A DNA stretch of 64,000 nt from JBAYIE01 sp041665785 (GCA_041665785.1 JBAYIE010000008.1:42073-106072), one strand, 5' to 3'; counted from the stretch's first letter, positions 9,077-18,947 are shown. A program made the numbers and translations. The notes: generated by a model not told the origin, from the letters alone.

Positions 9077-10438
9077 ATGGGAAGACAACTCTTACTCGAA
9101 CATATCAATAAACCAGGCATTCAATTGTATGAAGGATACCGTGCAAACGGAGGTTATGCATCAGTAGAAAAAGCACTGAAGCAAATGACTCCCGAAGCGG
9201 TTGTAGATGAAGTAAAAAAATCGGGATTGCGCGGACGAGGTGGCGCCGGATTTCCTACCGGAATGAAATGGAGTTTCCTGGCCAAACCTGAAGGGGTTGC
9301 GCGTTATCTGGTTTGCAATGCTGATGAATCAGAACCGGGAACCTTTAAAGACCGGTATCTCATGGAGTTTATTCCTCATCTGTTGATCGAGGGTATGATT
9401 ACTTCCAGTTATGCCTTAGGTGCCAATACTTCCTATATTTATATCCGGGGTGAATATTTTTATCTCGTTCGGATTCTCGAAAAGGCAATTGCTGAAGCAT
9501 ATGCAAATGGCTGGTTAGGTAAAAATATTTTAGGTACCGGTTTTTCACATGATTTGTATGTGCATCCCGGAGCCGGTGCTTATATCTGCGGAGAAGAAAC
9601 AGCTTTGCTAGAGTCACTGGAAGGCAAGCGGGGAAATCCGCGGATCAAACCTCCTTTCCCTGCAATTAAAGGCTTGTACGATTGCCCAACTGTTGTTAAT
9701 AATGTAGAAACCATTGCTTCTGTTGTTCCAATCGTTAACGAAGGCGGAGATGCGTACGCAAAGATTGGCATTGGCCGTTCTACCGGAACCAAATTGATTT
9801 CAGCGTCAGGTCATATCAACAAACCGGGCGTTTACGAAATAGAAATGGGTTTGCCTGTCGAGGAGTTCATTTTCAGTGATCAGTATTGCGGTGGCATTTT
9901 AAATGGTAAAAAGTTAAAAGCTGTAGTAGCCGGAGGATCTTCAGTACCAATTTTACCTGCCGACCTGATTCTTAAAACGGCGAATGGCGAACCGCGTCTG
10001 ATGACCTATGAAAGCTTGGCCGATGGCGGATTTGCATCCGGTACCATGTTAGGTTCGGGTGGATTTATTGTAATGGATGAAAGCACCAGCATCGTAAAAA
10101 ACCTGTTTACTTTTGCCCGTTTCTACCATCACGAAAGTTGCGGACAATGCAGTCCGTGCCGCGAAGGAACAGCCTGGATGGAAAAAATCCTGCACCGCTT
10201 GATTGATGGTGAAGGTACCTTGGAAGACATCGATTTGCTTTGGGATATACAAAGCAAAATAGAAGGCAATACCATTTGTCCGCTCGGCGATGCTGCAGCA
10301 TGGCCCGTTGCCAGTGCAATCCGTCACTTCCGTTCAGAATTTGAGGAATATGTGAAGCATCCTTCGCAGGTGCGCGATATCAAATATTATTTTCATTGTA
10401 ACAATTTAGACCCCGCTGTAGCTTACAGCAGCTTATAA
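9077..10438 (+). CDS. nuoF: NADH-quinone oxidoreductase subunit F (NADH/FMN-binding)
   Basis: Catalytic subunit that oxidises NADH through FMN and cluster N3. The 453-residue protein has the NADH/FMN site GLRGRGGAGFPTGMKW (about 50-65), CNADESEPGTFKDR, the GAGAYICGEETALLES loop, and cluster N3 ligands in ESCGQCSPCREGT plus the later Cys in GNTICPLGDAA. It is one base upstream of nuoG. Confidence 0.98.
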   Translation: MGRQLLLEHINKPGIQLYEGYRANGGYASVEKALKQMTPEAVVDEVKKSGLRGRGGAGFPTGMKWSFLAKPEGVARYLVCNADESEPGTFKDRYLMEFIPHLLIEGMITSSYALGANTSYIYIRGEYFYLVRILEKAIAEAYANGWLGKNILGTGFSHDLYVHPGAGAYICGEETALLESLEGKRGNPRIKPPFPAIKGLYDCPTVVNNVETIASVVPIVNEGGDAYAKIGIGRSTGTKLISASGHINKPGVYEIEMGLPVEEFIFSDQYCGGILNGKKLKAVVAGGSSVPILPADLILKTANGEPRLMTYESLADGGFASGTMLGSGGFIVMDESTSIVKNLFTFARFYHHESCGQCSPCREGTAWMEKILHRLIDGEGTLEDIDLLWDIQSKIEGNTICPLGDAAAWPVASAIRHFRSEFEEYVKHPSQVRDIKYYFHCNNLDPAVAYSSL

Positions 10439-10439
10439 G

Positions 10440-11405
10440 ATGGCGAAAGTAACCATAGACGGAATTGAAATTGAAGTGCCTGATGGCACGACAATTCTTC
10501 AGGCTGCCCGCATGATAGGCCCTGAAGTAGCACCTCCTACCATGTGCTATTATTCGAAATTGAAAAATAGCGGTGGTTACTGCCGCAGTTGTCTGGTTGA
10601 AGTAACCAAAGGATCAGAGAAAGATCCACGTCCTATGCCCAAATTGGTGGCATCGTGCCGAACAGCTGTAATGGATGGAATGGTGGTTGGAAATACTACT
10701 TCTAAAAAAGTAATTGAAGCCAGGGCCAGTGTGGTTGAATTTCTGTTGCTCAATCATCCTCTTGATTGTCCGGTTTGCGATCAGGCCGGCGAATGTCATT
10801 TGCAGGATCTCAGTTACGAACACGGGAATTATAAAACACGTACTGAATTTGAGCGCCGCACATTTGAGAAGCTGGATATAGGTCAGAACATTCAATTGCA
10901 TATGACGCGCTGCATTTTGTGTTACCGCTGTGTAAAGGTAGCCGAACAAATTACAGACGGACGCGTACATGGTGTAATGAACCGCGGTGATCTATCTGAG
11001 ATTTCAACTTATGTAACTGAAGCTATCGACAACGATTTCTCCGGTAATATGATTGATGTGTGTCCGGTGGGTGCATTAACTGATAAAACGTTCCGTTTCA
11101 AAAGCCGTGTGTGGTTTACCAAACCGGTAGATGCCCACCGCGATTGCGATAAATGTTCGGGTAAGGTTGTTTTGTGGTACAAAGGCGATGATGTACTTCG
11201 GGTAACCGGAAGAAAAGATCAGTGGGGCGAAGTGGAAGAATTTATCTGCAATACCTGCCGTTTCGATAAAAAACAAACCAGCGACTGGACGATTGAAGGA
11301 GTGCGTGAGATCAACCGGCATTCGGTAATCTCTGCCAACAAATACACCAAACTGGTTAAGCCCAAAGAATTTACCCTGAACGATATTAAAGCCATCACCG
11401 AATAA
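10440..11405 (+). CDS. nuoG: NADH-quinone oxidoreductase subunit G, short form
   Basis: Iron-sulfur subunit relaying electrons from NuoF to NuoI. Residues 1-80 are a [2Fe-2S] ferredoxin domain (Cys36, 48, 51, 73). Next come the His/Cys motif HPLDCPVCDQAGEC and a 4Fe-4S site CILCYRC with a distal Cys in DVCPVGAL. The last about 90 residues hold four more cysteines (DCDKCSGK and ICNTCRF), the start of the region that in E. coli leads into the molybdopterin-like domain. That domain, several hundred residues, is absent. Truncation by mutation is unlikely because the stop overlaps the nuoH start (TAATG); a short NuoG is common in the phylum. Confidence 0.95.
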   Translation: MAKVTIDGIEIEVPDGTTILQAARMIGPEVAPPTMCYYSKLKNSGGYCRSCLVEVTKGSEKDPRPMPKLVASCRTAVMDGMVVGNTTSKKVIEARASVVEFLLLNHPLDCPVCDQAGECHLQDLSYEHGNYKTRTEFERRTFEKLDIGQNIQLHMTRCILCYRCVKVAEQITDGRVHGVMNRGDLSEISTYVTEAIDNDFSGNMIDVCPVGALTDKTFRFKSRVWFTKPVDAHRDCDKCSGKVVLWYKGDDVLRVTGRKDQWGEVEEFICNTCRFDKKQTSDWTIEGVREINRHSVISANKYTKLVKPKEFTLNDIKAITE

Positions 11406-12430
11406 TGGATTGGAGTATACTTCTCGATAAAACCGTTCTCATCCTCATCATTTTTTTGGTGAGTCTGGGGATCGCCGCCTATTCAACATACGGAGAACGT
11501 AAAGTTGCGGCTTTTTTACAAGATCGTATTGGCCCGGATCGTGCTGGCCCATTTGGCATATTACAACCATTGGCCGATGGAATGAAAATGTTCATGAAAG
11601 AAGAAATCATTCCCAATGCTTCCAACAAATTCCTGTTTATTCTGGCTCCCTGTCTTTTTATGATGACATCGCTGATGACGAGTGCCATTATTCCCTGGGG
11701 CAAATCGTTCAATTTCGGCGGGCATGAATTTAGCCTGCAGGTTGCTGATTTGAATGTTGGAATCCTATATCTGTTTGCTGTTGTTTCTATCGGTGGTTAC
11801 GGTATCATGATAGGTGGATGGTCGTCCAACAATAAATTTGCATTGTTGGGTGCCTTGCGCGCTTCCTCACAAATGATCAGTTACGAACTGGCCATGGGGA
11901 TGTCGCTGGTAGCCCTGCTTCTTTATAACAATACACTGAGCTTACGCGAAATTGTAGATGCACAGGCAGGCTTTCACTGGAATGTGTTCTATCAACCGCT
12001 GGGTTTTTTAATCTTCATGATCACTGCATTTGCCGAATGCAATCGTGCTCCGTTTGATTTACCCGAAAGTGAATCGGAGTTGGTAGGGGGATATCACACC
12101 GAATACAGTTCCATGAAATTGGGTTTGTACCTGTTTGCTGAATACATTAACATGTTTATTTCTTCGGCAATCATTGCTTCTCTTTATTTTGGAGGATACC
12201 ATTTCCCGGGTCTCGATAACCTTGATTTGCCGCAAAATATTGCTGCCTTACTGAGTGTAATGGTTCTCTTTGGCAAAATTATTTTCTTTATCTTTTTCTT
12301 TATGTGGGTTCGCTGGACCCTGCCCCGCTTCCGTTACGATCAACTGATGCGCCTGGGCTGGAAGGTTTTGATCCCTTTGTCAATTCTAAACGTATTGCTT
12401 ACCGGAGGATGGTTAACTTTTATGAAATAA
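11405..12430 (+). CDS. nuoH: NADH-quinone oxidoreductase subunit H
   Basis: Membrane subunit that joins the two arms and lines the quinone tunnel. The 341-residue protein has about eight hydrophobic helices, ERKVAAFLQDRIGPDRAGPF near residue 30, and the conserved AFAECNRAPFDLPESESELV loop with its acidic residues. The start shares one base with the nuoG stop. Confidence 0.98.
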   Translation: MDWSILLDKTVLILIIFLVSLGIAAYSTYGERKVAAFLQDRIGPDRAGPFGILQPLADGMKMFMKEEIIPNASNKFLFILAPCLFMMTSLMTSAIIPWGKSFNFGGHEFSLQVADLNVGILYLFAVVSIGGYGIMIGGWSSNNKFALLGALRASSQMISYELAMGMSLVALLLYNNTLSLREIVDAQAGFHWNVFYQPLGFLIFMITAFAECNRAPFDLPESESELVGGYHTEYSSMKLGLYLFAEYINMFISSAIIASLYFGGYHFPGLDNLDLPQNIAALLSVMVLFGKIIFFIFFFMWVRWTLPRFRYDQLMRLGWKVLIPLSILNVLLTGGWLTFMK

Positions 12431-12460
12431 TTGAATTAACCACAAGAAAAAAAATCATCT

Positions 12461-13024
12461 ATGCAAGCATTAACCAACCGATCTAAAGTAGTTTCCAATC
12501 ATAAACTCAACTGGATAGAAAGCCTGTATTTACCGGCTATTTTTCAGGGAATGGTGATTACTTTTAAGCACTTGTTTAAGAAAGCAGCTACTGTACGCTA
12601 TCCTGAACAAAAAAGAGATATAGCACCGGTATACCGGGGTTTACACGTATTGAAACGCGATGCTCAGGGACGTGAAAACTGTACGGCTTGCGGTTTATGT
12701 GCAGTGGCTTGTCCGGCTGAAGCGATCACAATGGATGCTGCAGAGCGCAAAAAAGGCGAAGAACATTTGTATCGCGAAGAGAAATATGCAGCCAAATACG
12801 AAATCAATATGTTGCGCTGTATCTTTTGCGGATTGTGCGAAGAAGCTTGTCCGAAAGACGCTATTTACCTCACCGATCGTTTAGTTAAACCGGAGTATTT
12901 CCGCGATGATTTTATTTATGGCAAAGACAAACTGCTCGAAGGAATCAAACCGGAAGAACGTATCGATATCAGTAAGCGAAAGAAAAATTACGAGATGAAT
13001 CCTTCACCTGAACATACCCGTTAA
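12461..13024 (+). CDS. nuoI: NADH-quinone oxidoreductase subunit I (8Fe-8S ferredoxin)
   Basis: Peripheral-arm subunit carrying clusters N6a and N6b that pass electrons to NuoB. The two motifs are CTACGLCAVACP and CIFCGLCEEACP, both complete, about 40 residues apart. The N-terminal segment LYLPAIFQGMVITFKHLF is the amphipathic membrane-anchoring helix. Length 187 residues. Confidence 0.97.
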   Translation: MQALTNRSKVVSNHKLNWIESLYLPAIFQGMVITFKHLFKKAATVRYPEQKRDIAPVYRGLHVLKRDAQGRENCTACGLCAVACPAEAITMDAAERKKGEEHLYREEKYAAKYEINMLRCIFCGLCEEACPKDAIYLTDRLVKPEYFRDDFIYGKDKLLEGIKPEERIDISKRKKNYEMNPSPEHTR

Positions 13025-13037
13025 TCGAATTGAACCC

Positions 13038-13535
13038 ATGAGTCAGATAATATTCCTTCTTCTTTCCCTGGTTACGGTTGTGACAGCTTTGTTGGTTGTT
13101 TTTGCCAAAAATCCCATGTACAGTGTATTGTCGCTTATTGCCTGCTTTTTCACCATTGCCGGTCATTATATTCTTTTGAGTGCACAATTTTTAGCAATTG
13201 TACATCTGATTGTATATGCAGGAGCCATTATGGTCTTATTCCTGTTTGTGGTGATGTTGTTAAACCTGAATGCCGAATCAGAACCTGTTAAATCGAACCG
13301 TTTACGCATAGCTGCAGTTATTTCAGCAGGACTGCTTCTGCTTACTTTCCTGGCAGCGTTGAAATCAACCATGCCGGCAGTGTTTGCATCTCCTCTTAAA
13401 GCTGATCTTGGAAGTGTTCAACAAGTTGGTCAATTGTTGTTTACCGATTTTCTGCTGCCGTTTGAAGTATCCTCCATCCTGTTTCTCTCTGCCATGATTG
13501 GCGCAGTGGTACTGGCTAAAAAAGAAAAAAGATAA
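13038..13535 (+). CDS. nuoJ: NADH-quinone oxidoreductase subunit J
   Basis: Membrane subunit of five helices between the quinone site and the antiporter-like subunits. The 165-residue protein has the third-helix signature QFLAIVHLIVYAGAIMVLFL containing the pi-bulge Gly/Tyr region. The stop is followed after one base by nuoK. Confidence 0.95.
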   Translation: MSQIIFLLLSLVTVVTALLVVFAKNPMYSVLSLIACFFTIAGHYILLSAQFLAIVHLIVYAGAIMVLFLFVVMLLNLNAESEPVKSNRLRIAAVISAGLLLLTFLAALKSTMPAVFASPLKADLGSVQQVGQLLFTDFLLPFEVSSILFLSAMIGAVVLAKKEKR

Positions 13536-13536
13536 T

Positions 13537-13857
13537 ATGGAAACATTTATACAATCCATTCCGCACAACTGGTACCTGATCTTGTCTACCCTTCTGTTTT
13601 GCATCGGAGTGATGGGCGTATTGTTCCGGCGCAATGCCATCATCATGCTGATGTGCATTGAATTGATGTTGAATGCAGTGAACTTGTTGCTTGTGTCGTT
13701 TTCGACTTATAGCGGCAACAACGACGGACAAGTATTTGTATTTTTTATCATGGTGGTGGCTGCAGCTGAGGTGGCGGTGGGATTAGCTCTGCTGATCAGT
13801 ATCTATCGCAATGTAGCCAGTACAGATATCAATGTGCTCAATAAATTAAAAGGATAA
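13537..13857 (+). CDS. nuoK: NADH-quinone oxidoreductase subunit K
   Basis: Three-helix membrane subunit (106 residues) with two conserved membrane glutamates of the proton path, in IMLMCIELMLNAVNLLLV and AAAEVAVGLALLI. ATG at 13537 follows the nuoJ stop directly; the longer reading from 13498 overlaps nuoJ and is not needed. Confidence 0.96.
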   Translation: METFIQSIPHNWYLILSTLLFCIGVMGVLFRRNAIIMLMCIELMLNAVNLLLVSFSTYSGNNDGQVFVFFIMVVAAAEVAVGLALLISIYRNVASTDINVLNKLKG

Positions 13858-13881
13858 CCAACCGAATAAACCTTCATCATT

Positions 13882-15810
13882 GTGACTGAACCTTTTTTAA
13901 GCGACGTAAATTTAGTGGTTCCCGGTATGCTGATTCCGCTATTGCCCCTGGCCGGGTTTCTGATCACCGGATTGTTGGGAAAATTTTTACCCAAATCAGT
14001 TAACGGCTGGATTGCAACCCTCAGCATTCTGGCATCTTTCATCTGTTCGGTGCTGGTCTTCCAGCGTCTTGATCCGGAACATTCAGTCAATATTGACCTT
14101 TTCACCTGGTTTAACCTGAGCAATTTGCATATCAGTTTCGGATTGCTTATAGATCCGCTCACGGTGGTTATGTTGCTGGTGGTGACCGGAGTTGGATTTC
14201 TGATTCATCTGTATTCTTTAGGTTATATGCACCATGACGAAGGGTTTACACGCTTTTTCGCATACCTCAACCTGTTCATCTTCTTTATGCTCATGCTTGT
14301 CATGGGCAGCAATTACCTCGTCATGTTCATTGGTTGGGAAGGTGTAGGTCTGTGTTCATACCTTCTTATTGGATTCTGGTTTAAAAACGATGCGTTTAAT
14401 GATGCCGCTAAAAAAGCATTCATCATGAACCGGATCGGTGATTTGGGATTTTTGTTGGGCATGTTTTTAATGCTCTTTCATTTTGGTTCGCTTGATTTTG
14501 ATACAGTGGCAACACAAGCTGCAGGTTTGGGTTCAAACCAAACATTGGTTATTGCTATTACACTCTTGTTATTTATAGGAGCAACCGGCAAATCTGCTCA
14601 ATTGCCTTTGTATACCTGGCTACCGGATGCTATGGCCGGCCCAACTCCTGTATCGGCACTCATCCATGCGGCAACCATGGTAACCGCCGGTATCTATATG
14701 ATTGTTCGTTCCAATGTTTTATTTGCATTGGCTCCGGCAACTTTAACGGTTATTTTAATCGTGGGTGTGGCTACTTCAGTTTTTGCTGCGGTTATCGGAT
14801 TGATGCAAAACGATATCAAAAAAGTACTGGCATATTCTACGGTGTCGCAATTGGGTTTAATGTTTGCTGCGCTTGGGCTGGGGGCTTTTTCAAGCGGTAT
14901 GTTCCATGTAGTGACACACGCTTTCTTCAAAGCGTTGTTATTCCTCGGTGCAGGGAGTGTGATCCATGCATTAAGCGGTGAACAGGACATCCGGAAAATG
15001 GGTGGCTTGCGGAAATTAATCCCTATTACTTACTGGACTTTCCTTTTGGCTTCCCTTGCGATTTCTGGTGTACCTTTTCTCTCGGGATTTTTCTCCAAAG
15101 ACGAAATTCTGGCACATGCATTTGAACATAGTAAATTAGTTTGGGTGATTCTTTCGGCAAGTTCACTGTTGACCGCATTTTACATGTTCCGCTTGGTATA
15201 CCTCACCTTTTTCAATAATTTCAGAGGAAGCGAAGAAACCAAAAAGCATATTCACGAATCGCCGTGGACCATGACTTTTCCATTGATCATCCTTTGTATT
15301 TTATCGATTGTTGGCGGATACCTCGGATTGCCTGAAGTGCTAAGTCACACACATTTATTCGGAAATTACCTTTCATCTGTTACCGAAGGTTCAAAGGCTT
15401 ATCTGGCCGAAACCGGACCTGTCAGTCACAGTACCGAAATAACGTTGATGGTGTTTGCCGGCCTTGCAGCTATTGCAGCCATCTGGTATGCCCGTAAAAA
15501 TTATCTGGTACAGCACCAGTTACCTGAAGCAGATGTTCAGTTAACCGGTTACCGTAAATGGATTTACAACAAGTTTTTTGTTGATGAATTTTATGAAAAA
15601 TTTATTGTGAAGCCAGTTCAACTCTTGTCGGATCTGTTCCTGGTAGTGATTGATAAATTGGTGGTGGATCTGATCGTGAGTGCTGCAGCGTGGTTTATTG
15701 GATTATCCGGACGTACGTTGAGGCTCTTACAAACCGGAAATACAGGCTTCTATTTGTTTGCCATGGTCTTTGGTATGATTCTATTATTTGTAATTCAACT
15801 GTTCATTTGA
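13882..15810 (+). CDS. nuoL: NADH-quinone oxidoreductase subunit L
   Basis: Distal antiporter-like proton-pumping subunit with the long lateral helix. The 642-residue chain shows NYLVMFIGWEGVGLCSYLLI (proton-channel Glu), KSAQLPLYTWLPDAMAGPTP with the conserved Lys, and SALIHAATMVTAGIYM. The start is GTG at 13882, 24 bp after nuoK; no better ATG precedes it. The stop overlaps nuoM by one base (TGATG). Confidence 0.97.
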   Translation: MTEPFLSDVNLVVPGMLIPLLPLAGFLITGLLGKFLPKSVNGWIATLSILASFICSVLVFQRLDPEHSVNIDLFTWFNLSNLHISFGLLIDPLTVVMLLVVTGVGFLIHLYSLGYMHHDEGFTRFFAYLNLFIFFMLMLVMGSNYLVMFIGWEGVGLCSYLLIGFWFKNDAFNDAAKKAFIMNRIGDLGFLLGMFLMLFHFGSLDFDTVATQAAGLGSNQTLVIAITLLLFIGATGKSAQLPLYTWLPDAMAGPTPVSALIHAATMVTAGIYMIVRSNVLFALAPATLTVILIVGVATSVFAAVIGLMQNDIKKVLAYSTVSQLGLMFAALGLGAFSSGMFHVVTHAFFKALLFLGAGSVIHALSGEQDIRKMGGLRKLIPITYWTFLLASLAISGVPFLSGFFSKDEILAHAFEHSKLVWVILSASSLLTAFYMFRLVYLTFFNNFRGSEETKKHIHESPWTMTFPLIILCILSIVGGYLGLPEVLSHTHLFGNYLSSVTEGSKAYLAETGPVSHSTEITLMVFAGLAAIAAIWYARKNYLVQHQLPEADVQLTGYRKWIYNKFFVDEFYEKFIVKPVQLLSDLFLVVIDKLVVDLIVSAAAWFIGLSGRTLRLLQTGNTGFYLFAMVFGMILLFVIQLFI

Positions 15811-17258
15811 TGATAACGCTAAGCTTACTCTTCTTCCCTTTGCTGGCTGCAGTGCTGGTTTTATTAGCAGGGAATAAATATGCCTCCCGGGTGGCACTTG
15901 GCCTTGCTCTGGTTGAAGCAGCATTAACTTGTTATGTATTTTCCTTGTATAAATCTGCCGGTTCTGATGCATTTTATTTTTACAGGGAATGGATTTCAGA
16001 TCCTAAAATTAGTTTTCATTTAGCCATCGACGGGTTGAGTTTGTTGATGATCGCATTAACCAATGTGTTGCTTCCGCTGATTATTTTATCTGCATTTAAC
16101 CGCGACATTAAAAACAAAAAGGGCTATTTCTCGCTGATGTTGTTTATGCAGTTTGCACTGGTGGGTGTATTTATGGCCATGGATGGCCTCCTGTATTATA
16201 TTTTCTGGGAACTGGCACTCATTCCCATTTATTTCATCGCCTTGCGCTGGGGTGGTCAAAACCGTGTTTCGGTGACCTTGAAATTCTTTATCTATACTCT
16301 CGCCGGAAGCTTGCTGATGCTTTTTGGATTTATTGCTTTGTATTGGTATAGCCCTGCACACTCCTTTGATATCCGTGATCTTTACAACAATACTATTTGC
16401 AGCTGCAAACAAGGTTGGCTGTTTTGGTTGTTCTTTCTGGCCTTTGCCATCAAAATTCCCATTGTACCCTTTCATACGTGGCAGGCCGATACGTATCGCG
16501 AGTCGCCGACACAAGGCACTATGTTGCTGGCCGGTATAATGCTCAAAATGGGAACCTATTCACTGATCCGCTGGTTATTGCCGGTATTGCCGCATGGAGT
16601 GGCAGAATGGGGTCCGTGGGCTATTGCATTTTCTGTGATAGGCATTGTATATGCATCCGTTATCGCCATCATGCAACGTGATTTGAAGCGTCTTTTCGCC
16701 TTTTCATCGCTTGCACATGTGGGATTGATCAGTGCGGGGATTTTTGCCATGAATATTCAGGGATTGCAGGGAAGCGTTGTTCAAATGTTGGCGCATGGTG
16801 TAAATGTTGTTGGACTTTTCTTATGCGCCGATATCATTTTAAACCGAACAAAAACTTTGCAAATAGAGCAATTGGGTGGTATACGTAATCAGGCTCCTCA
16901 ATTCAATACGTTGTTTATGATTATCGTATTGGGTAGCGTTGCCTTGCCTTTGACCAATGGATTTATCGGAGAGTTTTTGTTGCTGTATGGCGTGTATGAA
17001 TACAATACCTGGCTTTCCGTCTTTGCCGGTCTCACTATAATTTTAGGAGCTGTTTATATGCTACGCATGTTTCAGAAAACCATGCTCGGTAAGAATAGCG
17101 ATCAGACCGGGATATTTGAAGATCTCTATTGGAACGAGAAAATAGTATTGGGCGTGATTGCTGTTATCATTGTGGTAATGGGAATTTATCCGCAACCGGT
17201 ATTCGATCTGGCACAACCGGCTCTCGAAAACATATTAAATAAAGCATTGATTCATTAA
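15810..17258 (+). CDS. nuoM: NADH-quinone oxidoreductase subunit M
   Basis: Second antiporter-like proton-pumping subunit, 482 residues. Visible motifs are YYIFWELALIPIYFIALRW (channel Glu), KIPIVPFHTWQADTYRESPT and LMQRDLKRLFAFSSLAHVG read here as MQRDLKRLFAFSSLAHVG. The ATG at 15810 overlaps the nuoL stop; a longer in-frame reading from 15690 lies inside nuoL and is rejected. Confidence 0.97.
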   Translation: MITLSLLFFPLLAAVLVLLAGNKYASRVALGLALVEAALTCYVFSLYKSAGSDAFYFYREWISDPKISFHLAIDGLSLLMIALTNVLLPLIILSAFNRDIKNKKGYFSLMLFMQFALVGVFMAMDGLLYYIFWELALIPIYFIALRWGGQNRVSVTLKFFIYTLAGSLLMLFGFIALYWYSPAHSFDIRDLYNNTICSCKQGWLFWLFFLAFAIKIPIVPFHTWQADTYRESPTQGTMLLAGIMLKMGTYSLIRWLLPVLPHGVAEWGPWAIAFSVIGIVYASVIAIMQRDLKRLFAFSSLAHVGLISAGIFAMNIQGLQGSVVQMLAHGVNVVGLFLCADIILNRTKTLQIEQLGGIRNQAPQFNTLFMIIVLGSVALPLTNGFIGEFLLLYGVYEYNTWLSVFAGLTIILGAVYMLRMFQKTMLGKNSDQTGIFEDLYWNEKIVLGVIAVIIVVMGIYPQPVFDLAQPALENILNKALIH

Positions 17259-17276
17259 TTGATAAACCGAACCTAA

Positions 17277-18668
17277 GTGAATACATTAATCTTAACTACC
17301 ATTCTCGGTTTGTTGTGCATGGTGATGGAAATTTTTAACCTGCGCAAGCTCCTCGTTCCGGTCCTGATTGCCGGATTGTGTGCTGTTTTTTATGTGAATT
17401 ATACCGGATGGGAATTGCTTGCACCGGTTAGTGTTGGAGGCATCAACATGGATCATATGATGCAGGTTGATCATTTCAGTATGGCATTTAGTGCGCTGTC
17501 CATTTTCCTTACAGCCATGATCATTCTAATGGGTTCCGATTTTTACCGCAACGAACAACATCACCTGAGCGATTACCTTTCGATTATAGTTTTCATCCTT
17601 TGCGGTACACTCGTATTGTTTAGTTTCAACAATCTGGCGATGTTGTTTCTGGGCATCGAAATCGTTTCCATATCGCTGTATATTATGGCCGGCAGCAAAC
17701 GTTTCGATCTGCGCTCGAACGAGGCCGGATTCAAATATTTCCTGATGGGTGCTTTTGCTTCCGGTTTTCTGTTGTTCGGCATAGCACTGGTTTATGGATC
17801 TACCGGCTCATTTGAACTGGCTAAAATCTCAACTTATGTAGAAGACGGAAACCTCTCCCCTTTGTTCTACGCCGGATGTTTACTCATCATTATCGCTTTG
17901 TTATTTAAGGTAGCTGCCGTTCCATTCCATTTCTGGAGTCCGGATGTGTATGAAGGTTCTCCGGCATTGGTTACTGCTTTAATGTCAACACTGGTAAAAG
18001 TTTCCCTTTTTGCAGCTTTCTACCGCTTACTCGAAAATGGATTCTTTGGAGCGTATGCCTTTACCACACCCATCCTGATGTGGGTAACTGCAGCCACTTT
18101 GATATTGGGAAATCTCACCGCATTGTTTCAGGAAAATTTCAAGCGCATGCTGGCATATTCCGGAATATCTCATGCCGGTTATATGCTGATGGGTGTAATG
18201 AGCATGCCTGCTCAAAGTGAATCGGCACTGTTCTTTTATGCAAGTGCATACGCCATCGCCTCAATCGGAGTTTTTGCTGTAGCTATTCCGGTTTTTCTGG
18301 CACAACGAAACGAAGGAGTGAATGCCTTTAACGGATTGGGTAAACGTAATCCATTATTAGCTGCCTTACTAACCATTTGTATGTTGTCGGTTGCCGGAAT
18401 TCCTCCCTTTGCAGGTTTCCTCGCCAAATACTACATCTTCTCGCAAGCTTTTCAATCCGAAATGTTTGGTATTACCTTACTGGCTGTGATCACCTCTATT
18501 ATTGCCGTTTATTATTACTTCAGAGTAATTGTGGCCATGTATACCAAAGAGCCTAATGATACCGAGGTAAAACCCGCTCCGGTTTACTGGATCGTATTGT
18601 GGATTTGCGTTGCTCTGAGCATTGTATTGGGAATCTTTCCGGATAGTTTGATGCAACTGTTGAGCTAA
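17277..18668 (+). CDS. nuoN: NADH-quinone oxidoreductase subunit N
   Basis: Third antiporter-like proton-pumping subunit and last gene of the operon. The 463-residue chain shows LAMLFLGIEIVSISLYIMAG, KVAAVPFHFWSPDVYEGSPA and FKRMLAYSGISHAGYMLMG, the expected order of channel Glu, central Lys and helix 12 Lys. The start is GTG at 17277, 18 bp after nuoM. No T-tailed terminator follows; a palindrome cluster does. Confidence 0.97.
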   Translation: MNTLILTTILGLLCMVMEIFNLRKLLVPVLIAGLCAVFYVNYTGWELLAPVSVGGINMDHMMQVDHFSMAFSALSIFLTAMIILMGSDFYRNEQHHLSDYLSIIVFILCGTLVLFSFNNLAMLFLGIEIVSISLYIMAGSKRFDLRSNEAGFKYFLMGAFASGFLLFGIALVYGSTGSFELAKISTYVEDGNLSPLFYAGCLLIIIALLFKVAAVPFHFWSPDVYEGSPALVTALMSTLVKVSLFAAFYRLLENGFFGAYAFTTPILMWVTAATLILGNLTALFQENFKRMLAYSGISHAGYMLMGVMSMPAQSESALFFYASAYAIASIGVFAVAIPVFLAQRNEGVNAFNGLGKRNPLLAALLTICMLSVAGIPPFAGFLAKYYIFSQAFQSEMFGITLLAVITSIIAVYYYFRVIVAMYTKEPNDTEVKPAPVYWIVLWICVALSIVLGIFPDSLMQLLS

Positions 18669-18947
18669 CGGTAGAGACGCAATTCATTTCGTCTTTTGGT
18701 TATTACACGTGTGTCATGTTCAACCGCGTTGCGGTTGGCTTTCATGTAGGAGCTTTGTTGCCTGGAGTTATGGATGAAGGACCGCGTTGCGGTCAATCCC
18801 GGATGCAGGAAAAATTCCAATTGCATTTAAATATGGGCATTGCATGTATTGCCCAATCTATTTACCAAAAACCAACAATATTTTCGGTTAAGATTTATGT
18901 TTTGAACATCCCGTTTTATTGAGGGCATTACATGTAATGCTCCAACA
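18669..18947. repeat. Non-coding stretch with four small palindromes
   Basis: No gene is visible in these 279 bases between the convergent nuoN and DinB-like genes. They hold two copies of ACCGCGTTGCGGT (18723-18735 and 18781-18793), each a 5-bp stem around GTT; an imperfect hairpin GGGCATTGCATGTATTGCCC starting at 18836; and a perfect 16-bp palindrome GCATTACATGTAATGC at 18925-18940 whose core resembles the third. ACACGTGT at 18706-18713 is also self-complementary. They look like members of short interspersed palindromic families and may end transcription. Confidence 0.6.

Noticed and set aside
10440..11405. nuoG as a frameshifted pseudogene
   Set aside because: The stop overlaps the nuoH start by one base and no remaining molybdopterin-domain sequence exists in any frame; a short NuoG is a natural form.
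18716..18922. 68-codon ORF after nuoN
   Set aside because: It spans both ACCGCGTTGCGGT palindromes and has no recognisable protein features.
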